A stretch of DNA of 64,000 bases. Source: a virus. A model generated the notes under the pieces. It was not told the DNA's origin, made no database searches, and was given only the letters and a program-made list of their open reading frames with translations. The stretch lies in the IMG/VR virus record IMGVR_UViG_3300035158_000293, positions 59,799-123,798 of that record; one strand, 5' to 3'. The position numbers and the translations under genes were made by a program. This document shows positions 1 through 9,605 of the stretch, piece after piece. The stretch's first letter is position 1. Every line of letters starts with the position of its first letter.

Positions 1-3000
1 GCCGTCACCACGTCATCTTCTTGGTCGTCGGAAACGAAGAACACCTTTACGGGACCATCCACGCCTGCGGGCATGATCGCTTTGTCATACTCGACACCAG
101 CAATCACGACCCCTGCGTCGAACACTTCGTAGTTGTCGAGGTCTTCGCCATATATGAACTCGTGTTTGCCGTAAACAGGGTAATACGGCAACGCTTCTTC
201 TGTATCGTCGGCTTCTGTCACACTCTCGTTCATGCGGGCCTTGATCCAGCTCTTGAAGCGGCTGTTCTTATCCTTTGCGGACACGATCTCTATTGTGTAG
301 TCGGACTCGAGCTTTTTGATCTCTTTGAGGAGGTCCGCCTTTTCATCCCAAGTATCTCCATCTAAAGCGTGTTTCATTCTCAAAATGTCGGGCCACTCTT
401 CCGACGGTTTGTCTCGCCACTCCATGTAATTGGTTACGTCCTCAAGCTGACTGATCCCTATGAGCAATTCGGACCCTTTGGGAATCTTCAAATCCCGATC
501 TTTTATAATCCACTCGCCCTCGTTCTTGTAAACCTGTCCAATGAGCTTCAATCCCTCTGTTATTTTGCGCTCAAGCTCTTTCATAGGGACTTCGTCCAAA
601 GCATCGGCGAAGCGCTTGTAAGTGTAGTCCTCCTCACGAAGCTTTGGAATGCCGACCTTCTTCAACCACTTTGCAATATCTCGCGGTCCTCGGATTTTCT
701 TGGGCGGGTTTTTTCGGGCTACGTCCGCCAACTTGCTGTGGCCAGCTATGTGTCGATTTTCCATCACAAGTGTTTTGTATTTCGAATCACTCTTGAACGC
801 CTCTATCATGTATTCGAACACGTTGCGGTAAACCTGTGTTAAACCTATCGGGGTCTTGCTCGCGTCAAACAAACGGTAGAGCGCGTCACAATTCTTGGCG
901 GTGAGATACATGGGGTTATCGTACATAACGCGGCTAACGGCGTTCTCTTCAACAAACGCACGCCCCGGCATCTTCAACGCGGCTGACTTGTTGAACAAGT
1001 ATTGGATGTCCTCGGAGCTACTGACACCCGCAGCGCCTTCGAGCCGTCTCTTTTTCAATGACTCAAGGTGAGACGGCTTGTACACGTCGAACGACAGGTA
1101 GAAAAATTCCGGTATGTCCGCGTCGGTGTAAGACGCCTCGACCAATGGCCGACCTGCAAACGTGGCCGTGTGCTCGTTTGTATCACCGTTAGGTAAACCC
1201 TTCATGTTCGTCTCTCCCAATTTATTGGTGCCACTCTCCAAAAGACCACGCTCTTTCAGTTTGTTGTAAGCCTCGTCCCCCAGCTTGTTTGCGATACTGT
1301 ACGGCATGTTCTTGAACACGTCGTTAATTATGTAGCCGGGTTCGGCTGCACCCCGCGAACGTCGGAAGAATGGGAGAAGCTGATCCAGTATGCCGTCTAC
1401 TGTGTGCCACTTATTACTGCTGGGTTTTTCTTTTTTGATCCGCTTGGCAAGCTCGGCAAGTGTGGCCTTGCGTACTTCCTGCGGCTCAAAGAACTGGTAG
1501 TCGAGAAGGCCCGTACCGGAACCCTCGCCGTACTCCTCTATGAACTCCTCACGAGTCATAGGTACAAACTGTCCGTAACGCTCACCTCTGACGTAAACCT
1601 TCGTGATCTGACGAGGTGACACCCGCCCAATGAACAACGCTTGAGGCTCCTGACCCTTGTCCAGTAGTCCGAACGAAACACTCGGTCGGAAAGACTTGGG
1701 GTACGACTTCCTCCAAAGATCGTCCTCGCGTTCCTGTTCTGCCGGGTTTTGACTGAACAGGTCTTTACCCTGCACCGTGAACCGCAGGATAACGGGTCCG
1801 AACTTTTCGGCTGTTTTGTAGTCCGGCGCGACAAACAACCCACGGTCAAGCCGCTTGCCTCCTGAATAGTGCGGGTAAAGACGGTGTGTTGGCTTGGTGG
1901 CGTCGACGCCTTTGCGGACAAACTCCAAGGCGGTTTTTTGGTCTGTGCCGTGGAACAGTTGGAGTTTGGTGTTGGGCCGTAGCCGTGCGATGCTTCCGCG
2001 CTTGCCTTCATGGAGAGCTTCGGATTCCTCCATCCGCTCCCGCGTTCCAACGCCCTCATTCACCAGCCGTAGTTCGCCATGAGGCACGTCAAACGGGTTG
2101 TCGTAACCTTTGTCAACCGTTCGGAACCAAACACGCCTGTCAGAGCCTTCGGCAAACCGTTTGATAGCCGCATCTGTCTTTGCCACGGCCACTACCTTGT
2201 CACCTTCCCTGACGTTGTACAGGTATTTGCCACGGTGTGTCTGCGTAATAATGTAATCACCGGGTGCGGGTGACGACCACCCTTGTGTACTCTCAATTTT
2301 GAGGTTCCTCTGCGCAAGTTCCTTCATGTGTGCCTGCGTCAACTTTTTTCTGCGGGATCGGCGTTTGCGCGGTTTCATGCCGGGTCGCGCATGGCTCATA
2401 GGCACTACCTGCACGTCGGTGATACCGCTTTTCTTCAACCAATTCTTAACACGGGACACCATGTTCTGATCAAGCACCAGCACCTTGTCCAACCATTCAG
2501 GACGAAACTTGAAATCCCCTCCCCGCAACCATTCGTCTTCTTCCGCGTACTGTTCCATGAAAGCGTCGAGCATCATACCGCGCTTGACGTCCCAAAAATC
2601 ACCGACGAGGTAGTCCTCATATTCTTCCTCTTCGAACGGCTCCCCATCTTCATCAAACACACCTCCCTGAGCAGCGGCGGACGCCAACTCGTCGGGGGTT
2701 TCAATAACCCCGCCCTCCGCGTCAAAAAACTCCTCATACGGGAAGGTATCCATAGCCATGCCGTATGCTTGCTCCGCAGCAACATCGGTCATTTCGGGAG
2801 ACTGTGCGAGGACGTATTCAACAGCCGTTGGGTTTTCGTCAAACCAGTCCTCGGTGTAGTGGACCTCTGTAAAGTGTGATTCGAGTGGTTTGCGATGGAA
2901 CGCTAAAATCACATCGTGATGTGTCCCGAACATCCCACCTTCAAGCGGATAAGTCGAAAGGCTGACGAAAGCGGGTCCGCCCATGTATGATGCGTTGGCT

Positions 3001-3104
3001 TTCAACGTCCGGGATTTGAGGATGTCCCTGAGAGCTTTGTAGTGTGTGGTGTGAAAGAAGTGCTTGGTCTGCGCTTCGAACAGAGAAATTCCGCTGTTAC
3101 CCAT
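1..3104 (-). CDS. Giant phage protein with two ART-like modules (partial, runs off left edge)
   Basis: An open frame runs without a stop from ATG at 3104 (preceded by GGAAGGACAAAACA) to the left edge, at least 1034 codons. Near residues 15-60 an H-T-T-H motif followed by ALRDIL and later VSLSTYP resembles the entry of DarT/RNA-phosphotransferase-like ADP-ribosyltransferase folds. Around residues 380-440 a second block, LFHGTD...GKRLDRGLFVAPDYKTAEKFG, matches the H-G-T ... G-L-F/Y ... A-x-x-F/Y-G pattern of ART-superfamily proteins. The rest is unrecognised. Phages often carry such giant 'polyvalent' proteins, injected with the DNA or held in the virion; that role is inferred from size and neighbours. 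The ART assignment rests on motif resemblance only. Confidence 0.8.
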   Translation of the reverse strand, partial: MGNSGISLFEAQTKHFFHTTHYKALRDILKSRTLKANASYMGGPAFVSLSTYPLEGGMFGTHHDVILAFHRKPLESHFTEVHYTEDWFDENPTAVEYVLAQSPEMTDVAAEQAYGMAMDTFPYEEFFDAEGGVIETPDELASAAAQGGVFDEDGEPFEEEEYEDYLVGDFWDVKRGMMLDAFMEQYAEEDEWLRGGDFKFRPEWLDKVLVLDQNMVSRVKNWLKKSGITDVQVVPMSHARPGMKPRKRRSRRKKLTQAHMKELAQRNLKIESTQGWSSPAPGDYIITQTHRGKYLYNVREGDKVVAVAKTDAAIKRFAEGSDRRVWFRTVDKGYDNPFDVPHGELRLVNEGVGTRERMEESEALHEGKRGSIARLRPNTKLQLFHGTDQKTALEFVRKGVDATKPTHRLYPHYSGGKRLDRGLFVAPDYKTAEKFGPVILRFTVQGKDLFSQNPAEQEREDDLWRKSYPKSFRPSVSFGLLDKGQEPQALFIGRVSPRQITKVYVRGERYGQFVPMTREEFIEEYGEGSGTGLLDYQFFEPQEVRKATLAELAKRIKKEKPSSNKWHTVDGILDQLLPFFRRSRGAAEPGYIINDVFKNMPYSIANKLGDEAYNKLKERGLLESGTNKLGETNMKGLPNGDTNEHTATFAGRPLVEASYTDADIPEFFYLSFDVYKPSHLESLKKRRLEGAAGVSSSEDIQYLFNKSAALKMPGRAFVEENAVSRVMYDNPMYLTAKNCDALYRLFDASKTPIGLTQVYRNVFEYMIEAFKSDSKYKTLVMENRHIAGHSKLADVARKNPPKKIRGPRDIAKWLKKVGIPKLREEDYTYKRFADALDEVPMKELERKITEGLKLIGQVYKNEGEWIIKDRDLKIPKGSELLIGISQLEDVTNYMEWRDKPSEEWPDILRMKHALDGDTWDEKADLLKEIKKLESDYTIEIVSAKDKNSRFKSWIKARMNESVTEADDTEEALPYYPVYGKHEFIYGEDLDNYEVFDAGVVIAGVEYDKAIMPAGVDGPVKVFFVSDDQEDDVVT

Positions 3105-3209
3105 TGTTTTGTCCTTCCGTAAAGTGCGGCGGCTTCACCGGAAGGGCCGTTCAAAAAGGACCGTTTCACGGAAGTTACGACCGCGTTCGTGGAATTCGTT
3201 TACCGGTTG

Positions 3210-6200
3210 TTATGCGAGCATGCCGTAGCCGTCACCAACCTCCAAATCACCTTCAGCCGAAACCATCATGGTTCCGCATTTGGGGCACTCCATGCCCCGC
3301 GCGGTTGACTGTTTCGGTCCTGTGGAGTAACCACAGCCCGGACACCGCATGAGCCCCACAGACATCGCAAAACCACCGCTGGAGAAACCACCCGTGCTCG
3401 CAGTTGTAGTGACTTCCTTGAGCCTTTTTGCGGTCTTGCCTGTGAAGCCGCTCTCTTGATACTTCTTGTACGCCAACTTGTCGAACTTGCCTTTCTTGGC
3501 TTCCCTCTCAAACTGATCCCGCATCATCTCTGCGGCTCTCTGACGTATCTGTGGAGTAACGTCGAGATAAGGAATGCCTACAACCTTGGAGGCACCTTTG
3601 TACGCCGCATTGGACAGAGTGAGAAACTTCTTCACCGCCTGCTCGCGGTCGTAGTCACCTTTGGCGACGTGGTTGATCATCGACCTGCAAGCTTGCTGCC
3701 ATGCGGGTTCCGCGGCCATTTGAATCGTTTTGACAATGAAGTCCGCCATCTTCTTACCATACGGCGTTTCTTCATCGCCTTCTCCTTCATCGAGGTGTTC
3801 CACGCTCTCCATGAACATGCGGACCTTGCGCTGTATCTCCGCCAACCGTGCTGTTTTGTCTAATTTGAAATTGTCGTCCTCTTCATCCTCGTCGGGGTCG
3901 TACTTAGGGCGCGTAGCCTTGATAACAGCCATTAAGTCAACCGCCTCGTTCAACGCTTCGGGAAACAACTCACGACGTCGTGCTTTGACCCGTTCTATCA
4001 TAGGCTCCCATGAACCATATCCGGGATCAAGACGCTCACCATACTGACGCAACGTGTCGGGTGTCATGTACCTTTCTTGTCCGCGCTCTTCAAAGCGTAG
4101 TAACACGCGGCAATCACTCCCGTCGCTCTCGTTTGGGCCGTTTACAAACAACAGACCGACACTCTCCAAATGCACCGACGATTCCCCGATGATTTGCATA
4201 GGCCAATTCTGCTTGACGATGGGCAAGTAAACACCCTCGCTGGTTGAAGCGTTTGCACCAAACGATACCTGATTGAACGGCACCGGCTTGTGTCGGCTAA
4301 GGTGTGCAACCTGCCTTGCGAGTTTGGTCTGTTTCGGGGTTGAGTAGTCGAACGTCTCTTGGAGATTTGACACAACGTCAAACCCTTCAACCACGTAATC
4401 TTTCGGCTTATGTGTGTAAGGGGATAAACCAACAGGCAATCCGGTGGGAGGTACGAATGCGTCAGGGTTGTTGCTCAAATACTCCTCCATGTCCTTGCGT
4501 AGTATCTTCATCAAACCCCTCTTGTCGCCATCCTTTTCAGGGTCTGTTATTTGATCGTTGAAAACCTCCATGAAACGCTGCGCCCACCAAGGGTTCTGAG
4601 GCACGGTAAAGAGTGTTTGCTTCTTGGGGTCGTTCAACGCCCGCCCTATTTCTGCAATGCTGTAATTATTCAACTGCGCAGACTCACCGAATAACTCTTG
4701 CAAATACGATAGGTAGTTTTGTACCTCTGGTTTAAGCCCTTTGAACTTCTCCACGGACTCCAAGTAGCTCTCTTTATCGGTCCGCCCTATTTCTTCAATC
4801 TTGTTACCGCCCTCGCTACTAACCTTAACCAACCAAATTTTTTCGTTCCCCTCGGCATCAACTGCGGCGTAATATGCTTTGCGGTATAATTTCCCTTTGT
4901 GTTTACCTACGCCTTCTGTTTCCTCGTACTTCTCTATGGTATCGAAGGTTAGGTTTTTCAAATCCTCAACCGTTCTACTCACACGGTCAGGAATTACAGG
5001 GCTCGACGGCGGCGCGGGAGGGGCCTCTGTAACGGTAGGCTCAGAATCCAAACCCTCACCGGTGATTTTCTTCTTAATCTTAGCATACCACTCACGAACC
5101 TGATCAAAACCTTCTTTTACATCGTTGCCATAGGTAACATACTCGGCAGCACCTTGATCTATATACCCACCGCGATCCTCAACCTCCTTCAACAAGTCTT
5201 CATTATTCCACGGATAGGTCAACGTAAGATTGAACCCTTCCTTGGACCCTGTCGATTTGGTTGCGCTGCGCTGTACTCCCTCGTCTGTAGTGTAAATCCC
5301 AAAGTAAATGCTCGCCGCGTCTAACCGACCTTGATTAACGGCGTTCAACAACTTTGTAAGGTTGACACTAATACCCGCAGGACCAACCTTTGACGTAAAT
5401 GCTTTAGGCTTTGAATCGCTGGGAGAGAGTTTCAAAGCCCCTTTAACGGTGAAGCCGCCCTCGTTTACTACCTGCTCCTTCGGGATGTTGTTCTTGACCC
5501 ACTCGCGCAGCTCAAGGATTTTAGGATCGGTGGCCGCTTCCTTGGAGTCTTTGACAAACTCCGTGTAAACCTTACCCACGGCTTTCATGGCTTCCTTGAA
5601 AGCCTTAACACTCGGCACCGCCTCTATACCCTCGGACTTGAGGTATTCCTCAACCTGCTTTTCAGTCACAACCATTACATCGCCGTCTGGAACTTCAAAG
5701 GCGAACACACGGTGTACCAAATCAAATCCGCCACCATATGTAGGTAAGTCCTCGACCTGCAAACCCGCCCACTTCAACGAGAAGTCGCGGCCTGCCTCTT
5801 CACTTTTCAAACCCATGCCTTCAACCGCATCACCAGAGATGATCTTCACGTTGACTACAGGCTTGACTATGGGAACCCCGTAATTTGAGAACTCTTGTGT
5901 TGTAGCCTGAGTCTCCCCGTACTGAGAAGCAAACTCCGCTATCTTGACTTGCTTTTCGTCCGTATAGGTATCGGCTTCTTGATCTGCCGGTTTTTCGGCT
6001 TCTGTATCTGCCATAGCGTCGTCTTGTGTAGCGCCGGGTTCCAGATCAGGCTCCCCGGTTTCTTCGGGCGTTGGAATGTCCAACTGTTGCTCTCCGGGTA
6101 CGCCTTCGACGGGCCACATGTCACCGTCCTCATACATATCGAGCAACTGATCATCCCAAACGTGGGTCAGCGTGTCCTGCCCAAGTAGATACAGCAAATA

Positions 6201-8039
6201 GAGAGGATCACCGTCAGGGTCGTTAATGACCGCGTAGATGTACGCCTTATTACCCGACGTATCGGTAACGTAATCCTTCAATTTGACCGGGCTTCCGTTC
6301 GCTTTGGCTGCCTTTGCAAAGTCGGTAGTGTGGATATTAACCATCTCAACACCGGCTTCAGCAATGTCTTGCAATTCCGGCTGTGTCGCCACGTAAGCTT
6401 CGACCTCTGTACGACGGATGTCGTCAGAAGGAACGTCAACCTCTGTCTCGGGGACCGCGGAACTGGGTAGAGAAGCCCCGACGTAATCACCCCACTCGGT
6501 GACAACTTTGTTCGTCAACTTCGACAGGCTGTGAATGTACTTTTTCAGAACGGCTTTGATGGACTTCTCGCTCGGCATGACCATCCAATCGCCAAGCTTG
6601 TCCTGCCATTTGCCGTTGGCCTGCACCGTATAGGTTGCGAAAGGTTTCCCCTGCTCCACACCGAAGCCACGAGTCTCCACCGTCATGGTGTTGTACATCT
6701 CGCCGGTAGCTCTCACAAGGAACTCAACGCGCAGATGTGGGAGCCCGACGCCCGGACCATAACCGGGGTCTTTTTGTGGTTCAACGTAAGCCACAAGCAC
6801 CGCTGTGTCGGGTTGCCCTCCGGTTTTCGTAGTGTTCGTTTTTTCCACCGCCACAATAACGGGGAAGGAACCACCCAACTTGATCGTGTCGGGAATGTTT
6901 CCAGACTGGGCAAGTCGATCAGCCACGGGCTTCAACGCCTTGCGTAACGCGGGTTTGTATCGCGCCAAGAGCTTTTCCAACTCTTTCACGGTGTACTTCT
7001 TTTTAAGCCCTTGTTTGCGACGGTGTTTCGTCTTGAAGTAGTACTTCTTGGGGAACTTCTTGGCCTTGGCTTCATACAACGCAACAAGATCAGACCTGTC
7101 GTACAGACTTTCACAAATGCGAGCCTTTGCACGAGTCAATTGCGTGCTTGACATTGAGTCAAACCGCTCCCGCAGACGCTCTATGTCTTCTGTAAGCGGT
7201 GTCCAATTCTCTGCGTCCGTAGTCACCCATCGAACCTTTTGGGCATCCTCTGCCACCACCCTGATTCGACCACCTATACGATGAAGCTGTGCTTGTTCCA
7301 AATCCACGTCGAAGAGGTGCTCCACAAGCTTGCCAGCGAGCACCTTTTCAACCACGGCCTCCTCATATTTCTTCATGGTGTCTTTCGCCAACTCCGGCTC
7401 TTTTTCTGGCTTCTTGTCTTCTTCCTCCTCTTCGCTACCTTTGTCTTTCTTTTTTGTCGCGGGTCCGGGACGTCCACCCTTGACGGGCTTGCCTTCAAGG
7501 ATAACCACATCAGACACCACCCCGTCTTCGGGAGCCACCGAACCACCATTCACCAGCATATCGAAGGTTGCGATGCTGCTCGTAGTGCTTCTCAGACGCT
7601 CAAACTCCATATCAGACCACTTGCCCTCGAAAATAGCGAGGAAGGAACTACTTCCGGGGCGTACCTGCGTCTCCACGAATTTCTCATACAGGTCACGACG
7701 CTTGGTTAAAAGAAAGGTTTCAAATTCCAGAGCGGCCATGCCGGTGTCAGAGTTGGTGTACGTGGCGTCCTTCTCTATGAATTTCTTGGCAAACTCACGA
7801 GCATCGACGCTCCCCAAAGCAACCGCTGTCTCCGTGATCAGATCAATATATGCCGCCGGATGTGCAACCGTCTCGCCCGTGATTGTAGTGGGAAGGTCAA
7901 GCCTGTCCCGCATGTCAGCGATGCGATCATAGAGAGAAACGTCGAGCTTGTCCACAAGGTCCGCCTCCAAGCGGCCTTCTTCAAGAGCTTGACGCAGACG
8001 TTTGCCTGAATACAGCGTGCATTTGGGTTGGGCCTTCAT
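3210..8039 (-). CDS. 1609-aa giant protein with C-terminal zinc ribbon
   Basis: Start ATG at 8039 has GGGAGGT eight bases upstream. No catalytic family was recognised. Visible features are a charged low-complexity stretch near residues 190-215 (Lys/Glu rich, KKKDKGSEEEEEDKKPEK), a basic region near residues 340-370, an acidic DEDEEDD stretch near residue 1380, and a C-terminal four-cysteine ribbon (CPGC...CPKCG). Together with the preceding giant gene it probably encodes a virion or ejected protein; a large polyvalent protein is the alternative. It contains two dispersed palindrome sites, at 4367 (exact) and 7148 (one mismatch). Confidence 0.8.
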   Translation of the reverse strand: MKAQPKCTLYSGKRLRQALEEGRLEADLVDKLDVSLYDRIADMRDRLDLPTTITGETVAHPAAYIDLITETAVALGSVDAREFAKKFIEKDATYTNSDTGMAALEFETFLLTKRRDLYEKFVETQVRPGSSSFLAIFEGKWSDMEFERLRSTTSSIATFDMLVNGGSVAPEDGVVSDVVILEGKPVKGGRPGPATKKKDKGSEEEEEDKKPEKEPELAKDTMKKYEEAVVEKVLAGKLVEHLFDVDLEQAQLHRIGGRIRVVAEDAQKVRWVTTDAENWTPLTEDIERLRERFDSMSSTQLTRAKARICESLYDRSDLVALYEAKAKKFPKKYYFKTKHRRKQGLKKKYTVKELEKLLARYKPALRKALKPVADRLAQSGNIPDTIKLGGSFPVIVAVEKTNTTKTGGQPDTAVLVAYVEPQKDPGYGPGVGLPHLRVEFLVRATGEMYNTMTVETRGFGVEQGKPFATYTVQANGKWQDKLGDWMVMPSEKSIKAVLKKYIHSLSKLTNKVVTEWGDYVGASLPSSAVPETEVDVPSDDIRRTEVEAYVATQPELQDIAEAGVEMVNIHTTDFAKAAKANGSPVKLKDYVTDTSGNKAYIYAVINDPDGDPLYLLYLLGQDTLTHVWDDQLLDMYEDGDMWPVEGVPGEQQLDIPTPEETGEPDLEPGATQDDAMADTEAEKPADQEADTYTDEKQVKIAEFASQYGETQATTQEFSNYGVPIVKPVVNVKIISGDAVEGMGLKSEEAGRDFSLKWAGLQVEDLPTYGGGFDLVHRVFAFEVPDGDVMVVTEKQVEEYLKSEGIEAVPSVKAFKEAMKAVGKVYTEFVKDSKEAATDPKILELREWVKNNIPKEQVVNEGGFTVKGALKLSPSDSKPKAFTSKVGPAGISVNLTKLLNAVNQGRLDAASIYFGIYTTDEGVQRSATKSTGSKEGFNLTLTYPWNNEDLLKEVEDRGGYIDQGAAEYVTYGNDVKEGFDQVREWYAKIKKKITGEGLDSEPTVTEAPPAPPSSPVIPDRVSRTVEDLKNLTFDTIEKYEETEGVGKHKGKLYRKAYYAAVDAEGNEKIWLVKVSSEGGNKIEEIGRTDKESYLESVEKFKGLKPEVQNYLSYLQELFGESAQLNNYSIAEIGRALNDPKKQTLFTVPQNPWWAQRFMEVFNDQITDPEKDGDKRGLMKILRKDMEEYLSNNPDAFVPPTGLPVGLSPYTHKPKDYVVEGFDVVSNLQETFDYSTPKQTKLARQVAHLSRHKPVPFNQVSFGANASTSEGVYLPIVKQNWPMQIIGESSVHLESVGLLFVNGPNESDGSDCRVLLRFEERGQERYMTPDTLRQYGERLDPGYGSWEPMIERVKARRRELFPEALNEAVDLMAVIKATRPKYDPDEDEEDDNFKLDKTARLAEIQRKVRMFMESVEHLDEGEGDEETPYGKKMADFIVKTIQMAAEPAWQQACRSMINHVAKGDYDREQAVKKFLTLSNAAYKGASKVVGIPYLDVTPQIRQRAAEMMRDQFEREAKKGKFDKLAYKKYQESGFTGKTAKRLKEVTTTASTGGFSSGGFAMSVGLMRCPGCGYSTGPKQSTARGMECPKCGTMMVSAEGDLEVGDGYGMLA
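4367..4381. promoter_or_regulatory. Dispersed palindrome, exact, in 1609-aa gene
   Basis: TTGACACAACGTCAA on plus. Read in the gene as FDVVSN. CG form. Confidence 0.85.
7148..7162. promoter_or_regulatory. Dispersed palindrome, one mismatch, in 1609-aa gene
   Basis: TTGACATTGAGTCAA on plus. Read as FDSMSS in the gene. Confidence 0.6.
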
Positions 8040-8041
8040 AA

Positions 8042-8083
8042 AAAATACCTCCCACGTAAATGGTTTAGCGTAGAAGGTATTTT
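8042..8083 (-). repeat. Inverted repeat spanning -10 box and Shine-Dalgarno
   Basis: Arms at 8042-8056 and 8069-8083 pair over 15 bp (read as RNA from the minus strand, two are G-U pairs). The loop adds a TAAA/TTTA pairing around a 3-base tip. One arm holds the GGGAGGT ribosome site of the 1609-aa gene, the other its TAAAAT -10 box. In transcripts reading in from the cas operon the ribosome site would be hidden; in DNA it could be an operator. Confidence 0.6.
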
Positions 8084-8106
8084 ACTATGTGCCGTCCCGT
8101 ATTCAA
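8079..8106 (-). promoter_or_regulatory. Sigma70-type promoter for the 1609-aa gene
   Basis: On the minus strand TTGAAT (8101-8106), a 16-bp spacer and TAAAAT (8079-8084). The expected start is near 8072, giving a leader of about 30 nt to the ATG at 8039. Confidence 0.5.
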
Positions 8107-8170
8107 CCTCTTTCGGAGCTTTCGCCGCGCCCCCTCTCCAATTCAAGCCACACTCTTCTGAGGGGAAACG

Positions 8171-9079
8171 CTAGTCCCACTCCACCTGTTCCGTCTTGTC
8201 CATGAAGGTCACGCCAGCAGGCCACTTTTCGGGGACCATTATCATGTAGTCCGTGAAAACTCGCGGGGAAAGAACATCGTCTTTCAACGCCACCTGCACG
8301 GCCTCGAACAGGTGAAACGCTTGGCAATTCCCCAAGGTGTCGGCATGCTCCCACACAAACAACCGACGTGTAGACATACGGCCTCGCCCCGCCGACCGGC
8401 TAAGGTCGAACATGTGGATGATGGCTTCCCACAGAGCATCCAAATCGGCGTAGGTAAAGCCTGTGTCTGCGGCGAGCATGGGGTTGACGAAACCTTCTGC
8501 GACGTACAAACCGTAAGGGATCGTGTACTTGGAACCCATCTCCGTCTCGCTTTTGTGCGAGTCCGTTTTCTCCTGCGTAGTGTACGCCACCCGCGTGATC
8601 ATGTGGTTTTTGATCAGAACACGGCTCACCGACCGAGCATCTGTTATCTGTACCGGCCCTGTAACTTGTCCGTTGTTGAACGCCGTAGTGCTCATTACCG
8701 CACCGAACGCCCGTACATCGAAAAAGTTTGCGCACATCCAATCCCGCGCCTGCGCAATGTCGTCCTTTGTGGCTTTCTCGGGGTCGATTTTCAAATTATC
8801 GTAGGACATCCTCTGACGACTCTCGAGAGCGTGCCCCGCCAGCACGAAGATGTCCTGCCCCTTTTCGACTTTACCGCCTTGCGAGTGCTTGTAGTAGTGA
8901 AAGTCCCGTATCTTGCGCTTCAGGCTTCCGTTGGAAACAAGCCCTTGAAATGTTTCCGGGTCCGTCCGTGGAGCGTTGTTGAAATCGGGATCACCGTTGG
9001 GGTTTCCGTCCACACAATCGAACATGATGAGAAAATCGTACCGCCGGTCAACTACCTTGTCACGTTTGGCGTCTGCCAT
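8171..9079 (-). CDS. cas7: Cas7 (Csd2) of type I-C CRISPR
   Basis: This 302-aa protein forms the Cascade backbone that coats crRNA. The N-terminus has the family signature FDCVDGNPNGDPD followed by N-x-PRTDPETFQGLVS and LKRKIRDF, typical of type I-C Cas7; a glycine-rich SAGRGRMSTRR segment lies near residue 240. Start ATG 9079 has an AAAGGA site. It is the last gene of the operon, downstream of the array, so its message must cross all nine repeats. Cleavage of the repeats by Cas5 would separate cas7 from cas5-cas8c. Length is normal and no key region is missing. Confidence 0.95.
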   Translation of the reverse strand: MADAKRDKVVDRRYDFLIMFDCVDGNPNGDPDFNNAPRTDPETFQGLVSNGSLKRKIRDFHYYKHSQGGKVEKGQDIFVLAGHALESRQRMSYDNLKIDPEKATKDDIAQARDWMCANFFDVRAFGAVMSTTAFNNGQVTGPVQITDARSVSRVLIKNHMITRVAYTTQEKTDSHKSETEMGSKYTIPYGLYVAEGFVNPMLAADTGFTYADLDALWEAIIHMFDLSRSAGRGRMSTRRLFVWEHADTLGNCQAFHLFEAVQVALKDDVLSPRVFTDYMIMVPEKWPAGVTFMDKTEQVEWD

Positions 9080-9135
9080 TTTGTGATCCTTTCGTTTTTT
9101 GTTTGTTTCAACCTTTTTTTTTCAACATAACCCGT

Positions 9136-9605
9136 TTTCAATCCGCGCACATGTGCGAGTGTTACTGTTGGTGCGAGTGTTGGATTTGAACCCTTCACAG
9201 TTTTCAATCCGCGCACATGTGCGAGTGTTACCTCACCCATGCGATGGGCTGTGGCAGAATGTTTTCAATCCGCGCACATGTGCGAGTGTTACCCGGTATG
9301 ATCCGTCTCTCCCTTTCAATCCGCGCACATGTGCGAGTGTTGCTGTGATAAACTATCGGTCTGATCCTGTCTTTCAATCCGCGCACATGTGCGAGTGTTA
9401 CCACCTGACCGCTTTTCCTTTTTTCAATCCGCGCACATGTGCGAGTGTTACCAATGGACGCTCATCCAGCTTGCAGTTTTTCAATCCGCGCACATGTCCA
9501 AGCGTTACTTTATTTTCAATCCGCGCACATGTACGAGTGTTGTCATGTCCTCCATGATCGGCTCAACTTTGTGTCTTTCAATCCGCGCACATGTGCGAGT
9601 GTTAC
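9136..9605 (-). CRISPR. Type I-C-like CRISPR array, 9 repeats, irregular short spacers
   Basis: Nine 30-nt repeats start at 9136, 9202, 9263, 9314, 9372, 9422, 9479, 9514 and 9576 (plus-strand view begins TTTCAATCCG, holds the palindrome CGCACATGTGCG, ends GAGTGTTAC). Read on the minus strand they end in GGATTGAAA, the standard I-C 3' handle, so crRNAs run with the cas genes. Spacers in plus-strand order are 36, 31, 21, 28, 20, 27, 5 and 32 nt; I-C spacers are normally about 34-36. The repeats at 9314, 9479 and 9514 carry changes; in the latter two the palindrome is damaged. Spacer 9166-9201 contains an 11-nt piece of the repeat. There is no leader: the repeat at 9576-9605 contains the cas8c stop codon. 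Confidence 0.95.

Noticed and set aside
9166-9201. tRNA 3'-end-like sequence in a spacer (GGTTCAAATCC then CACTCGCACCA)
   Set aside because: The T-stem does not pair and part is a copy of the repeat; a tRNA target is possible but not supported.
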